A stretch of 64,000 nt of DNA from Rhabdophis nuchalis (taxonomy: Eukaryota > Chordata > Lepidosauria > Squamata > Natricidae). Shown one piece after another: positions 36,401 through 48,200 of this stretch (its first letter is position 1; each line of letters opens with the position of its first letter). Both the position numbers and the translations under genes were made by a program. The stretch spans positions 255,501 through 319,500 of the forward strand of contig CM077653.1 of NCBI GenBank assembly GCA_039707465.1, read 5' to 3'. The notes under the pieces were generated by a model. That model was not told the DNA's origin, did not search any database, and worked only from the letters and a program-made list of their open reading frames with translations.

Positions 36401-37281
36401 ATCCTAATTAAAGGTGTTGGTGATGACCTTTAATTCCCTCTGTGGCATAGACCCAGGTTACTTGATAAACTGTCTCATCCTGCTAGGAGAGGCCCACCCC
36501 ACTCGTGTGGCAGAGAAGACCTGCCATAGATCCTATCAGTCAAGGAACTTTAGCAGAGGGGGGTCCAGGACAAGAGCCTCTTCTCTTGTAGTGCCAGTAG
36601 CGCTTCAGAAGGTTCGGGAGAGGTCTGTTTCCACCTTCCTGTCCGGTAAGAGCCTAAAGACCTGGCTCTGCATATTGGCCTGGCGACCCAATGGGGGGAG
36701 AACCATACTGGAGGTGGCTATTAGACTAATAGCTCCCACCAACACACATCCTGCTCCCTCCCCACCATCTTTTATTCATAGCACTGTACGTTTATTCATT
36801 TTTTTTCATTTTTACTATTGTTATATTTTTTGTAATTTTGCATTTTACTGGTGTAAGCTGTAGTAAGCAGATTCCCACTGCTACCAGAAACCACATAGAG
36901 GTTAGGCAGGCATGTCGGGTCAGTAAGAACAATTGATAAGAGCTCTGTGATCAGACTAAAAGCAACCCTGGGCTTGGCTAAAAGATTGCAAGTTTTTTCT
37001 CCTTGTTGCATGGGAAATGCTTAATTTTTCAATATATATTCTACTTTCAAATATATAAGGATGCTTATGTGTGTACTGAAATAAGTGGCCATTATTATAT
37101 TCTGTTTACTAGTCAATAGCCTGATTTTACTGTCATCCTCTCCCTGCTTTCTTTCTGCAGTGATCAGACAGATCCTTTCAATCGCAGCCCTCTCACCATG
37201 GACCAGATCAAGCCAAATACTGAACTGAAGGAGAGGATTCAACAATGGCTGGCAGACAGAAAGAAACAGAAGGAGCTGTGA
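24219..37281 (+). CDS. UBE4A: UBE4A, U-box ubiquitin E3/E4 ligase
   Basis: Nineteen coding exons: 24219-24345, 25179-25355, 26114-26226, 26630-26782, 26870-27029, 27137-27339, 27536-27727, 28712-29045, 29177-29303, 30046-30353, 30903-31035, 31482-31669, 32068-32168, 32258-32371, 33127-33301, 33379-33559, 34793-34940, 35486-35643, 37161-37281. They join in phase to 1070 residues (human 1066) with all GT-AG introns. The N-terminus reads [19 protein letters not shown]. The centre is the Ufd2-type core (for example [49 protein letters not shown]). The C-terminal U-box spans the last two exons ([18 protein letters not shown], then [20 protein letters not shown]). U-box ligases bind E2 enzymes without zinc and extend ubiquitin chains. 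The start has no upstream in-frame rival. AATAAA stands at 37895. Confidence 0.96.
25890..25980. mobile_element. Possible hAT-type MITE fragment in UBE4A intron 2
   Basis: TCTGGGAGTTGTAGTTGAAG resembles the core of the MITE found at 23503 in reverse orientation. Terminal repeats are not preserved, so the call is tentative. Confidence 0.35.
27893..28083 (+). mobile_element. tRNA-derived SINE in UBE4A intron 7
   Basis: B-box-like GCAGTTTGAGTCTCGCC is followed by the body CAAGGTTGACTCAGCCTTCC, CCGAGGTGGGTAAAAAGAGG and a tail with GTATATAAGGGCTATTGCTAT. This pattern is a common SINE of squamate genomes. It is not coding. Confidence 0.65.
28259..28632. mobile_element. TA-type MITE, copy 3, in UBE4A intron 7
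   Basis: Begins CAGGTTGTTCTCGACTGACG and ends GTAAGTCGAGGACCACCTG, with the shared interior motifs CACAATTGAGCCCAACATTT, GTTAAGTGAATCAC and CCCCATTGATTTTGCTTGTC. It is the best-preserved interior after copy 5. Confidence 0.7.
29452..29716. mobile_element. TA-type MITE, copy 4, apparently interrupted by a retroposon tail
   Basis: TAGTCCTTGCTTAACAACCA at the left and GTCATTAAGCAAGAACTA at the right are inverted ends. The middle (about 29555-29645) reads ACAAATTCCTTATGTGTCCA and TTGGCCAATAAAGAAT, which resembles the 3' tail of a dispersed squamate retroposon rather than the MITE. It lies in UBE4A intron 9. Confidence 0.45.
35936..36780 (+). mobile_element. Old CR1/L2-like LINE fragment in UBE4A intron 18
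   Basis: The frame near 35950-36070 degenerately reads MPQGSV.., [16 protein letters not shown] and YADDT, the reverse-transcriptase region around the YADD motif, with several stops. Downstream weak similarity to the ORF2 tail continues ([14 protein letters not shown]). Divergence is much greater than in the CR1 copies of KMT2A intron 1. Confidence 0.6.
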
Positions 37282-37894
37282 CTCAGCCAGAATGCTGTCT
37301 CCCCAGCTGCCTCTTTCAGTGAACCCAGGACTGTTTTTGACTGCTCCTCCTCCTCATTTTCTCCATAATGATGAGGATTAAGCTTCCTTGGGCTCCTCTG
37401 CACTTTTCTGTGGTTCCTTATATTTAAGATCTCCTGGAAACCTCATCCCTTGACAGTTTAGTTTGTCTCCTATATTGTTTTCATAAGAATCCCTCACCAT
37501 GTTGGTTTCTCTTTAGCTGTTGCCCCAGATACTGGGCTGGACTTACCCTTTTATGTTTAAGAAGAAAAGCCGTATTTACTCAATCCGGGCAGAAGTTTTT
37601 CTTGTGTAAAGCCATTGTGGTAGCATGGTGATTTGTGGCTCACTCTTGACAAAACGGGAACAACCAGCATTGATAAGAAATGGTAGAACTCTGGGAGTAA
37701 TGTGGGCCTATGACATCAAGCAGCTTTCATAAGCCTTCCTTATCACACTTGCTTCCAGTAACTACATTTTGGGAAAACACTGTGAACAGATGATTGTGCA
37801 GGTGCCCTGTAATACTTGCCTGCTTTAATACAGTGCCTGCCGCATGACAGATGTGCACCTTGTGTGTACATAGTATGTTAGCTCCCTTTAGATC

Positions 37895-37900
37895 AATAAA
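37895..37900 (+). terminator. UBE4A: Poly(A) signal of UBE4A
   Basis: AATAAA about 0.6 kb after the stop codon, followed by a GT-rich stretch (GTGTTGGCTGTC). Only about 450 bp separate it from the ATP5MG start codon. Confidence 0.75.
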
Positions 37901-37929
37901 AGTGTTGGCTGTCCCAATTGGTTTCGGCC

Positions 37930-38700
37930 CCGGTGCCTCTTCAATCTCTTCAGGAGGGTTCCGGGTGCCGCTTCCTAAAGCTTTCAGGCTGAACGTCGCC
38001 CAAAGAAGACCTGAAAGGCGACGGGCGGGAGCGGCGTTTATTATGCGAACGCGGGGAGGCCAGCCTGCCGCCTTCGGAAACCAGCTTGCAGGCCTGCCCC
38101 GCCCTGCCCAGCCTCGGAATTGAGGAGGAGGAGGAGGAGGAGCCGCCTGCCTGCCCTTTCCAAGGCCGCATCGCCCAGGCCAACCTGGCTCACTCCGCCC
38201 GACAGATCCGCTTCCGCCGGAGGCCCGCCCACTGGCGGAGGGCGCATGCGCGGGGACTGGCCCCGTGACGAGCGAGGGGCGTGGTCTGGCAGTGTGCGGC
38301 GCGGCGGCCTCTGACCTTCAGCGCCTCCTCTCGGCTCCGTCTGTCCCGCCATGGCGCAGGCCGCGCAGAAGCTGCTCCGCGCCGTCTCCGCCAAGGGGCC
38401 GCAGCTGCTCTCCGGTGAGGGGCCGCGGGGGGAGGGCGGGGGGGGTGCTCGGCTCAGTGCAGGCGGCGCTGCCTCCGCCCGGCTCGGGAACGAGGCCGCA
38501 GCTCCGGCGGAGAGCGGAGAGCAGCCATTTTGCCGGCGCCCCAACCTTCTCCCCTTCTGCCTTGCGCGGCGCCGGGCTGCCGCGGGGCCTGGGAAAAGCT
38601 GCCCGTGGCCGCCTCCTTGAGACCGGGAGCCCCGCCGTGGACAGGCTGGCTTAAAGGAGGGACGCCCAGCCCGCCCAGAGGGGCCCTCCGCGGTGCTTGA
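37930..38700. promoter_or_regulatory. CpG-rich promoter region of ATP5MG
   Basis: CG-dense sequence from just after the UBE4A poly(A) signal to beyond ATP5MG exon 1. No TATA box. The gene is a housekeeping gene, so a CpG-island promoter is expected. Confidence 0.6.
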
Positions 38701-41700
38701 TAGAAGGGAGCCTAGAGCCTCTCCAACCCCCCAAATCCCTCCCTCCCATAGAATGAATATGTGTGTGTGTGTGTGTGTCTTTTTTTTTTTTACCTGATCA
38801 TTAAATAAGTCAGGGAGACTAGTATAGATCTATTTCGACTTATTTATTGATCAACTCAAAAAAAACCATAACACACATATTAAAAAAAATTACACAACGG
38901 AACTCATGCCTTTCTGTCTAGATGGTCTCTGGTGATGAGCCGAAAAGCAGAAAAGGAAACAGTATGTCTCATCCCTTAATTGGGGCCTAACAGGGTGTTG
39001 TGGAACAAGTGTATATATATATGGAACAGGGTTGTTGTATATATATGGGCTGAGGGCGAAGGGATGCCGATAGCCGTTGTATTACATCATCGTGTGTCTC
39101 ATGCCTTCCGCTGATGAGGCGTCCCACACCCGGGCCCTTTCCCCCTGCCCTCCCGCCAAAAGCAATGGGCATCATTGGGGGAAGGCGGCCTTGCGTGGCC
39201 AGCAGCTGCCTTGTGGGAGCAAGTAAACCGGAAAGGTCAGCTGGGGGGGCAGGGGCCAGAAGGGCAGAGGTATCTTCGGTTGTTAACTTCAGTACTACCA
39301 ATATAAATTGGGGAGCGTATAGAGGAGAGCAACAAGCATGGTAAGGAACTTGGAAGCTAAATAAAGGATTTAATGGTGCTCAGTCAGTTTGGCCCAAGGG
39401 TGGGCAGTTACTTTTCCCAATAGAAACTGGCACTGTGGTAGAGGGCCGCTCCTGCCCCACCCCACAGAGAGATATGCAAGCTTCAAGTGAGAAAGAATAT
39501 TACGCAGAGGACCAGTCTGCCGCCTGGAATTGAAGGGCTCCATCACTGAAATGTTTCAAGCCAAGTTGGGACAGCTGTTTGTCTGGAGGGTCTAAGGATT
39601 GCTTCCAATCCTAGAATTCTACCTCCAGTGACAAGAAGCCCACCCCTATTCTGAGTGATTAATGCCTGGGTTTAACCGGTATAACTAGGGTTTCTTTTAA
39701 TGTTTACTCAGAATCTGATTTTTTTTCTTTATTATGCTTCCTGTCTGTTGGAATAATAGAGATTTTGATCCTTCTGTTTGATATCAGCCACTTAAACCTT
39801 GCTCTTGCTTCCTCAAACTAAATGATCCGAATTCCTTCCATATGTTCTCAAATGATTTTATAGTCATCTGATCATCCTTACTGTTCTTCTCTGAGTACAT
39901 TGTAATTTCTCATAATGCTTTTTAAACCATGATGTCCAGAATTGGCCACAATATTCCATGTGGTCCCTGACTGACTAGTACGCTGTAAAGTACAATTCTC
40001 AATTCATTAATCTTAACACCATGCAGCCTAAAGATTGCATTTACTTTTTTTGCAGACATATCACACCATTCATATTCCAATTGTAATTTACTATTTTAAT
40101 CTTTTTTATGAGCATGTTATTGAGCCAAGTAATCCCCATCCTGCACTTGTGGATTTGATGTTGATTTAAGCATAGAATTCATAGTTAAGCATAGAATTTC
40201 ATAGTTTATCGAAATGGGCTCATAATAAAATTATCAAATCATTTTGAATTTTACTTCAGTCTTTTAATGTATTAATTAGTCTGATCAACTTTTTGCCATC
40301 TGCATTCTTAATGAAGAATATGGGGGCTTTTTATGCTTTATTGATATATTATTTCATTTTGACCACTTAATAGCTCATTTTGAATAGAATTTCAAGTTAG
40401 CATGTTACTACCAAATATTATGGCATCGAGCCCAGCTTAATTGAGCTTGCTAGTCAAAATGCCATAGGATATTTTTTGTAATTGCTGTTCTGAAATCAAA
40501 TTACATCTGGAACATTTGAACAATGTATATTATTTTTTTTAAATGAAATAAATTTAATCTGGCATTACTGTCTTTTTAACTATTGTAGTGTATTTATAGT
40601 TGCTTGGAGATTCATTACTTTATGCTCTAAAATATTGCCAAGCACTGACATCAGACTGACTGATTTGAAGTTCCCTGAATCATCCATCTCCCCCCCTCCA
40701 TTTCTGTTTAATGCAGAACATTTGTCGTCCTCCGGTTCTGTAGACTTTTACCATTTTCCAAAATTTCATTTAAAGCTTAAGTCAGACCAACAGTAAGTTC
40801 CTTCAGTGCCTAGGATGGTCCTCAAGATTTAAACATGTTTCCTTCCTGTTTGCATTCTGGCAGCTTCGTGTTGGCTTTCCATAGTTACCTGGAAAACCAC
40901 ATCCTCTTATTGGAGAATAGGGAACCAGAATAGAACCAAGCAGTGCTGTTAGCTTTTTGTGATCTATTGCAACTGATGGATGCTTTTCTATTCAACATTA
41001 GAATCTGCCCTATGAACCAACTAGTGTATTTGTCACCTGACTTGACTACTGCAAATACTATACCACAAAGGCCAAGCAAAATATAACCATAAAGCTAGAA
41101 AGGCTTTGTTTTAGCATTTGTCATTTGCTCTTCATCTTACCTTGCTCTTGCTCTTTTTTTCTAGCTGCTGCAACCTATTCCAGGCCCCGGCTGGACACTT
41201 TCTTGTACTATGCCAAAGTTGAGCTGGTCCCTCCAACTCCTGCTGAAATTCCCAAGGCAATTGAGAGCCTGAAAACGTTGCTGAAGAGCTACCAGACTGG
41301 GCGCTTTGCACAACTCACAGTCAAAGCAAGTATTTGCCAGCAATTGTAGCTTACAGAAGCTTTGTTGAAAAAGGTGCTTTCAGACTTCTGATTTCCTGAG
41401 AGGCTAACATAGCTCTGTTCCTGCAATGTCTAAAATTAATTCCAGCAAGTTCCTTCATAGAGCTAGAGAGAATGGAAACTTTCTTTTGTGTGTGGGCGTG
41501 TGTGTATGAGAGAGAGAAGTTGAAGCATGAAGTACTTTCCCATCCCATGAAGGAGGTAATGGGATCAATGAGTCTTCTGGAATAGTGGCTATATTAATTT
41601 GAACAAATTAAAGTCTAAGTATCTCATAATTTAAATGTAAGTTATAATGACCAAAGACCTTGCTTGTACTTGACTGGAATTATCAAGAATGGGTGGGGCC

Positions 41701-41852
41701 ATTGCTAGCACAGTAATAATCATTTTTAAAAACATTTTTTATTTTCCTTTCAGGAAGCTCTGAGGAATGGCTTGGTGGCTACTGAAGTACTGATGTGGTT
41801 CTACATTGGAGAAATCATAGGCAAGCGTGGCCTGATTGGATATAATGTCTGA
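38351..41852 (+). CDS. ATP5MG: ATP5MG, mitochondrial ATP synthase membrane subunit g
   Basis: Three coding exons: 38351-38414 (ATG in GCCATGG), 41165-41325, 41754-41852. They join in phase to 107 residues (human 103). The diverged N-terminus [16 protein letters not shown] is followed by conserved blocks [44 protein letters not shown], then [20 protein letters not shown] and a GYNV-stop end (human GYDV). The C-terminal half carries the single membrane helix. Subunit g belongs to the Fo part of the inner-membrane ATP synthase and, with subunit e, helps dimerise the enzyme and curve cristae. The second intron begins with GC (41326-41327), not GT: the only donor that keeps the frame is AAA|GCAAGT. 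Intron 1 contains an ancient CR1. ATTAAA at 41893 is the likely poly(A) signal. Confidence 0.95.
38755..39330. other. Unassigned AT-rich and GT-repeat block in ATP5MG intron 1
   Basis: Starts with (GT)n at 38760-38778 and T-rich tract, then an imperfect inverted pair TGATCATTAAATAAGTC (38797) and GACTTATTTATTGATCA (38838), a repeated TGTATATATATATGG (39010-39050), and GC-rich sequence to about 39270. No protein similarity. It may be a mobile element remnant, but I could not place it. Confidence 0.3.
39720..40830 (-). mobile_element. Ancient CR1/L3-like LINE, antisense to ATP5MG, intron 1
   Basis: Highly decayed, but stretches keep the order of an antisense CR1/L3 body: TGTCCAGAATTGGCCACAAT, AATCCCCATCCTGCAC, ATTTTGAATTTTACTTCAGT, GCCATCTGCATTCTTAAT, then GACATCAGACTGACTGATTT and AGTTCCTTCAGTGCCTAGGA. 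The match is from general pattern memory, not a search. No open frame survives. Confidence 0.5.
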
Positions 41853-41892
41853 AGAAGTTTCTTCTTTTGATTCCTAGTAGTGTCTTGATAAC

Positions 41893-41898
41893 ATTAAA
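41893..41898 (+). terminator. ATP5MG: Poly(A) signal of ATP5MG (ATTAAA)
   Basis: ATTAAA forty bases after the stop codon, with a second ATTAAA at 41912. Short 3' UTRs are usual for this gene. Confidence 0.55.
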
Positions 41899-41929
41899 CT
41901 ATGTCACTGAGATTAAACTGTGTCTGTGT

Positions 41930-43080
41930 TTACATTGTGGCAGAACCAAATGGTCACAGAATCATAGAATGTAAAGGTTGGGCAACGTTTAGTTCAATTC
42001 CATTTGGTAGGGGAATCCATGATCGCAACATTTCTGACAGGTCATCCAGACTGATGATGACCTCAAGCCTGACAGCCATCCTTTTTTTCTTATTTTTCCC
42101 CTCCCCGTGTATTTATATTCTTCCCTAAATGCTTTGAAGAAACCATACAGCTGCCAGAAATGAATGAAGTGAGAGAGACAGATTAGATTTGGTAGGTTCC
42201 TTTTGTACCAGGAAACGCTACCATAAATATATAGAATTAACTCGAAATCTCCAGTAGTAATTATAAGGAGAAATGGTCAAGAATAACCTTCATTTGTTTT
42301 TCTCAAAGATGGTATTTAATGCATCCTCAAAACTGACACCAGTCAGAACATAGAACAACTCAAGTAGTGCCAGGTTGGAAGACATGGGGTGACCTGGCCC
42401 ATAGAATCGCCAAGATTCAGACACGATTGAATGGATGACTTCACTATTTAATGGCAGGAAAAAAATCTTAATTTCAATTTTCAATTGCACTACTGTTTCT
42501 CCCTTCACCATTTGTTCAAATACTTTCAATTCTGTAGGTTTGTTGGTTTTTTTTACTAGAGCTCGTGCAGTTATAATGCCAAGTATTCCGCACATATCTC
42601 ACTTCCTAGAGTCAGAGGCTGCTTTTTCTCCTATGATTTTACAGGAAGCAGTTTAGGGGTTAAAAGGAAGCTTATTATTAGCTTTAATGGCTTTGGAATT
42701 TTAGCAGACTTTTGCCACTGTGTAAACTGCTTCTGACAGCAGTTAGAAGATTGATCTGCCTTCTTAGCCACATTCCTCTTAAAAACGCAGGAAAGATTTG
42801 TCCCTCTGTTCATTTAAGTGAAATCAACATTTTGTACCTTGTTGAACCACTTTTCCATGCCCATAAAATAACTGCTTCAGTAAGGTTTGCTAATGCTGTG
42901 GGGCTATCACAACTTACTGCTAACTTAAAAAGGGCAGCTTTCAGATTTGATTCTGCCCCCAAGGAAGCTTTATTATAATTTCTTATTAACCCGTCTTAAT
43001 CATAAGACTATCTGCCCTTTTCCTGGGGGAACATGTTCATTCTTTCCTCAATTGCCTCTCCTGTAACCGCCAGAAAGGCT
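41930..43080. other. Intergenic spacer ATP5MG-KMT2A
   Basis: AT-rich, no conserved coding frame, no repeat recognised. GC content rises sharply at about 43075 into the KMT2A island. Confidence 0.5.
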
Positions 43081-45260
43081 GCTGGGACGGGCCCTCGGTG
43101 CAGGTGCTGGGGAGGAGCAGCCGGGGCGCAGGGTGGAAGCAGAGGGCCCACCTCGTCCCTCCTCGGAGGGCCAGAGCAGCCGGGGATGCTGGGAGCTCCA
43201 GCCGGCCGGAGAGCCACCCTCGCTGCCGTCCCAGCAGAAAGCCCGCCTCCTCCTGGGCACTGGCCCACCTTCGCACAGGTTGGCCGGCAGGGAAGCGCGG
43301 CGAGCCGTTCCCCTTGCCAGGGCAAGCCGACTTCCAGCACAGCTGCTCAGCCTCCCAGCAGACACCGCGATGCCTGGAGGGAGCTGAACTCCGGCTGCCA
43401 GGCCTCGAGCCCACCCAGAAGGGACGGCGGCGGCGGCGGCGGGCAGGTCCCTCCGGGCGCCGGGAAGCAACAGCTGCGGAGGAGCGGAAGGCAGCAAGCC
43501 TTGCAGCCAGGCGGCGGCGGCGGCGGCGGCGGCCTCGGCGCGGAAGCTTGGCGACGAGCGGTCTGGGCCGACGGGCCGGAGAAGCGGGCGGAGGTACGGC
43601 GCCTTGACCGAAGCCGCCTCGGTGACGCGGGCGGGGAGCTGACACGCGGGGGGGGGGCTTCGGCCGAAACGCCGCGGTAGGGGCCGCTGGACCCCGCTCG
43701 CCCCGCGGCTGCGTCTCCGGCACGGCGCCGGCTGGCTAAGGAGGAGGCGAGGGCAGCCGTGGCCGCAGGCGTGGGAACGAGCGCGCCCGCCCGCCTCTGC
43801 TCCCGACCCGGGTCCGGCCGCCTCTCCGCCCCTGCCGGGCATCCTCGCAAGGGGGCAGCACAGCAGCAGCAGCAGCAGCGACCCCCGCGGCCGCCCGCCC
43901 CGCCCTCCCGGAGGCCCCGCGCCGAGGATGCGGGGCCGCTTCTGCCGGCCGCCAGGGCGAGCGCTTGCGCCATGCTGCTGGCGGGGCGGTGACGAGCGGG
44001 CCCCGCGCCCTGGATGAGCGCCGCGATTATGCCGGGCTGCCGGCGGCGCCTTCTAGCTCAGGCAGCGCGCGGGGCGGTGCTCCGGCGGGGCCCGGGAAGC
44101 TGGATGGGCCGCGCGGGCGTGCAGCGCCCCTAGGGGCGGGTTGTGCGGCAGGCAGGTTCCCGGGCGCGGCCCGGCCCCGCTCTCTGGCGCTTCGCCTCAC
44201 AGGAAAGATGGCGCACAGCGGTCGGTGGCGCTTCCCGGCCCGGCCCGGCAGCGGCGGTTGGGGTCGCCGCGGGCTGGGGGGCTGCCGCGTGCGGGTCCCG
44301 GCCCTGCGCAGCCTACGCGGGGACTCTCCCGAGGAGCGGGCGGCGGGCGGCGGCGGCGGCGGAGGAGGAGCGGCGGCGGCGGCGGCGGCGGCGGCTCTGG
44401 CGGGAAGCGGCGGCAGCGGAGGGGGCGGGGCGGGCGGCCCCTCCTCGGCCGCCGCCCCCTCGCCGCAGCCCGCAGCCCCGCTCCCGGCCAGCGCGGGGGT
44501 GGCGCCCGGCTTCGACGCGGCGCTCCAGGTCTCGGCCGCCATCGGCATCAACTTGCGCCGGTTCCGAGCGGCCTGCGGGGCCGAGGCGGCCAGCGGAGAG
44601 GTGAGGCCGGCGGCCGGGACCCGGCGGGCGGGCGGGGGAGCGGGATGGATGGGCCGCTTTTCTCGGCCGGGAGCCGCCCTCGTCCGATCCGCCGCTTCCC
44701 CGGCACGGAGAAGGGGAAGGGGCACGCCCCCTCCTCGCCTGCGCCGCCGCCGCCGCCGCGGGAACGAGCGGCCACGCGCCTCCTCGCGGCTCCAGCCGGG
44801 CTCGCTCCCTTCCCGCGCGGCCGCACGTGTGGCGGGCGGGGGCAGGTGGCAGGTGGCGGCCCCGCGGAGGACAGCTGGGCGGCTGCCAGTTGATGTCCGG
44901 AGCCGCCGCGGGCTCTGCTGGCGAGTTGCGGCGCAGCCTCTCGGCTTTCCGGCCGCGCCGCTTGTAGAGCCCCGCGCTCTCTCTGCCTCTCTCGCGCGGG
45001 CCGAGCCGCGAGACGCAACGGGCAGGGCGGCTCCGCTTCCCTCCGGGCGGCGTGTTTGCCGGGGGTGGCCCCGATGGGAGGCGGGCGGGGTTTTCGCCCA
45101 TTCAAACGGGGAGGAAAAGGCTGCTCTGCGCCTGAGGCCGAAGTGACAGCCCGCCTCCCTCCCTCCCTCCCTGCCTTCCCCCGAGGGCCCCGCCTGGTGC
45201 CTGTAGGCAAAGAGGGGCCTCTCCTTTCACGGGGAGTTTTGTACGACCGGCGATACTTCA
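43080..45260. promoter_or_regulatory. Large CpG island of KMT2A
   Basis: About 2.2 kb of very GC- and CpG-rich DNA span the 5' flank, exon 1 and start of intron 1 of KMT2A. It includes (GGC)n/(GCC)n runs near 43427, 43509 and 44349-44397 and (CAG)n near 43862. No TATA box. The many long open frames here on both strands are a by-product of composition. Confidence 0.65.
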
Positions 45261-48200
45261 GCGCTGCCTTCCTTTTCTCTCCATGCAGCCTTAGGCTTTG
45301 CCGTGACGATCAGATCCCCCCCCTCCCCCCACTGCCCGCCCCGTGTATCCCCCGTGTCGGCCTTTAAGAAACTTCACCCTTTCGAAAGTGGCTACAGATT
45401 CCAAGGCAGACTGAAGGCTGCCTGCTTCCACTCAGGTGCTGTGCTGACTAAAAAACTATGTAGCCTCCCCCCCCCCCCCCAATGATTTCCAGGCTAGACT
45501 TCAAATCCTTCTTTCACCTTCCCTGATGATGAGCATTTGATGTAGATGATTGTGGCTCATGCTACCCCCAAACCTACACTTTTAGCATAGTGCTTCACAC
45601 CAATTGAAATTGTATAGATTTTTGAAGTCATACTTTTTGCTCAGTTTCCTTCAAAGTATTTATAAGCTCTCTCACCGTTTTAATGCTACATACTGTGATA
45701 CTAAATGTGCTTTGCCAAAGAGTACAATCATTTTAAAACTTATATTTGTGCAGTCCTCGTTCTTAGATGTTCAGGACAGTGGACTGAGTCTCATTTAATT
45801 CTTCGCTGCATGACCAGTCAGAATGAGAAATAGTGCACTTACCATAAGTCATTCAAGCCCCTGCCTGAACTACTACTCCCCATGTTCTGTCGGTGTCATT
45901 AAATGGTCTTAAACAGCCCACTGTGTTCATCAGGCGTTTCATAGGTGTACCTCTTGGTCATGATTTACTAGAAGGAGAGAAAGAGGCAGAGCTGGAGGAC
46001 AAAATGTATTTTATGTAGGAATATTTTCACTGCTCTAATTCAACAAAATTTCAGGCATACATAGTAAAAACATCCTATTTGCAGATATAAATCATTTGGG
46101 AAGACCAGTGTTGTGGGTAAAGATCTGAACGTGTTCTCTGGACCTGGTTGTTTTCTTGCAGATGGTTCTTTGCTCAACTAGGTAACATCAGTGCTAGTGA
46201 ATGTGAGGTTTGCACCTTGTTTATATATCGTACTTTTAGAGGTTGTGTTGTAGTCTTTTTGTTTCCTTCCTAGGTTATGTGTCTTTTGAAAGTTAGGTAA
46301 ATGTGGTTTATCTTCATATGTCCATCGATGGCTGATTTGTCTGAATATCAAACTTCCAGGAGATCTTACTATTTTGGGACTGGATTTACCTAAAACACTA
46401 TTAGTTTCCTAGTTAAAACTATGGCTGAATCTGTCCATATGTGGTAAGATGGAGGAATTTTTGTCATGTCTTCTGACTGTAGTTAGTGTTCGTGGGTGCT
46501 CTTTGCTAGTCTGTGGAGCCCTTATGCTCTTTGAGCTTGGCTGTTTGCTTGCACACGTTTCATTACCCAACTAGGTGACATCATCACTGGTAGGGAGTAT
46601 GGGAGGTTTTCTCTCTGTTTATATATTTTATAATAATAATAATAATTTTAATTTCTACACCGCTCCCTCTCCCCAAGGGGACTCGGAGCGGTGCACAGGG
46701 AAGTTAAAACAATAAATATACTTAAATACACAAAACAATTAAAAGCAAATTAAACAGTAAAACCCTGCGCTAAATTCCCCAATGCCAATTCACTAAAACC
46801 CTATAACCCTATAATACTATAGTAGAGAGGCTACCCTAGGCCGGCCAAGCAGAAAAAGTGCGTTTTCAATTTCAGACGGAAGGAACGGAGGTCCGTGGTT
46901 GTTCTAATATCGGGGGGGATATTTATTTTATTAAATTTATACCCCGCCCTTCTCCTAAAAAAGGACCCAGGGGGGCGCACAGGCATCATTAAAAAACATA
47001 CAAAAATACAAAATTGTTAAAAACTAATTAAATATTCCCTGTGCTAAAATTGATAAAACTCTAAAATTTAAAAATTATCCCTATAAAATTATCCCTATAA
47101 GAGTCAGAACGGGGGATTATGCTAGGCCGGCTAGATGAAATAAATGAGTTTTAAGACGTTGACGGAAAAGGCGGAGGTCCACGATGGTGCGTAAATCGGG
47201 GGGTAGGTCGTTCCAGAGGGCAGGGCCCGCCACAGAGAAGGCTCTTCCCCTGGGCACCGCCAACCGGCATTGCCCGGCCGACGGTACCCTGAGAAGGCCC
47301 TCTCTGTGGGAGCGGATTGGTCGAAGGGATGTATGGGGCAGGAGGTGGTCGCGAATATAGCTAGGCCCTGAGCCATGGAGCGCTTTGAAGATGGTCGTCA
47401 GCACCTTGAAGCGCACCCGAAAGGCCACAGGTAGCCAGTGCAGCTCACGCAGGAGAGGTGTTATGTGGGATTGCCTTGAGGCACCCATAATTACCCGCGC
47501 GGCCGCATTCTGGACCAACTGCAACCTTCGAGTGCACCTCAAGGGGAGCCCCATGTAGAGAGCGTTGCAGTAGTCCAGCCGGGATGTCACCAATGCCTGA
47601 GTGACTGTGTGAAGGGCTCCCCGGTCCAGTAAGGGGCGCAACTGGCGTATCAGGCGTACCTGATAGAACGCCCCCCTGGCCACGGCCGACACATGGTCCT
47701 CCATGGTCAGCCGGGAATCCAGGAGGACACCTAAGTTGCGCGCCCTCTCCACGGGGGCTAGTTGTACGCCCCCTATGGCCAGTGTTGGACTTACCTGGCT
47801 GTACCGGGGTGCCGGAAACCACAGCCACTCGGTCTTGGACGGGTTGAGCCTGAGTTTGTTGCTACCCATCCAGCCCCGTACGGCCTCCAGACACCGGGAC
47901 AGCACCTCGACGGCATCGTTGGGGTTGTTTGGGGTGGATATGTACAGCTGAGTATCATCATTAACATCCCTGTGCGCCGCCCTGGGTCCATTTGGAGAAG
48001 GGCGGGGTATAAATTTAATTAAATAAATTAAATAAATAAATCAGCGTACAGATGATATTCCACCCCAAAACCACGGATGATCTCGCCCAGCGGCTTCATA
48101 TAGGTGTTAAACAGAAGTGGCGAGAGGACCGACACTTGCGGAACCCCACATGTGAGGGGCCTCGGGGCTGCCCTCCTGCCCTCCTGCCAACACCCATTGC

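Noticed and set aside
43037..44000. Several long overlapping open frames on both strands upstream of KMT2A
   Set aside because: All lie in the CpG island, where stop codons are rare. They are low-complexity (Arg, Pro, Gly, Ala) and match no known protein.
43965..44207. In-frame extension of KMT2A upstream of 44208
   Set aside because: The extension opens without any ATG (it begins at TTG). 44208 is the first in-frame ATG, has a good context and matches the known mammalian N-terminus.
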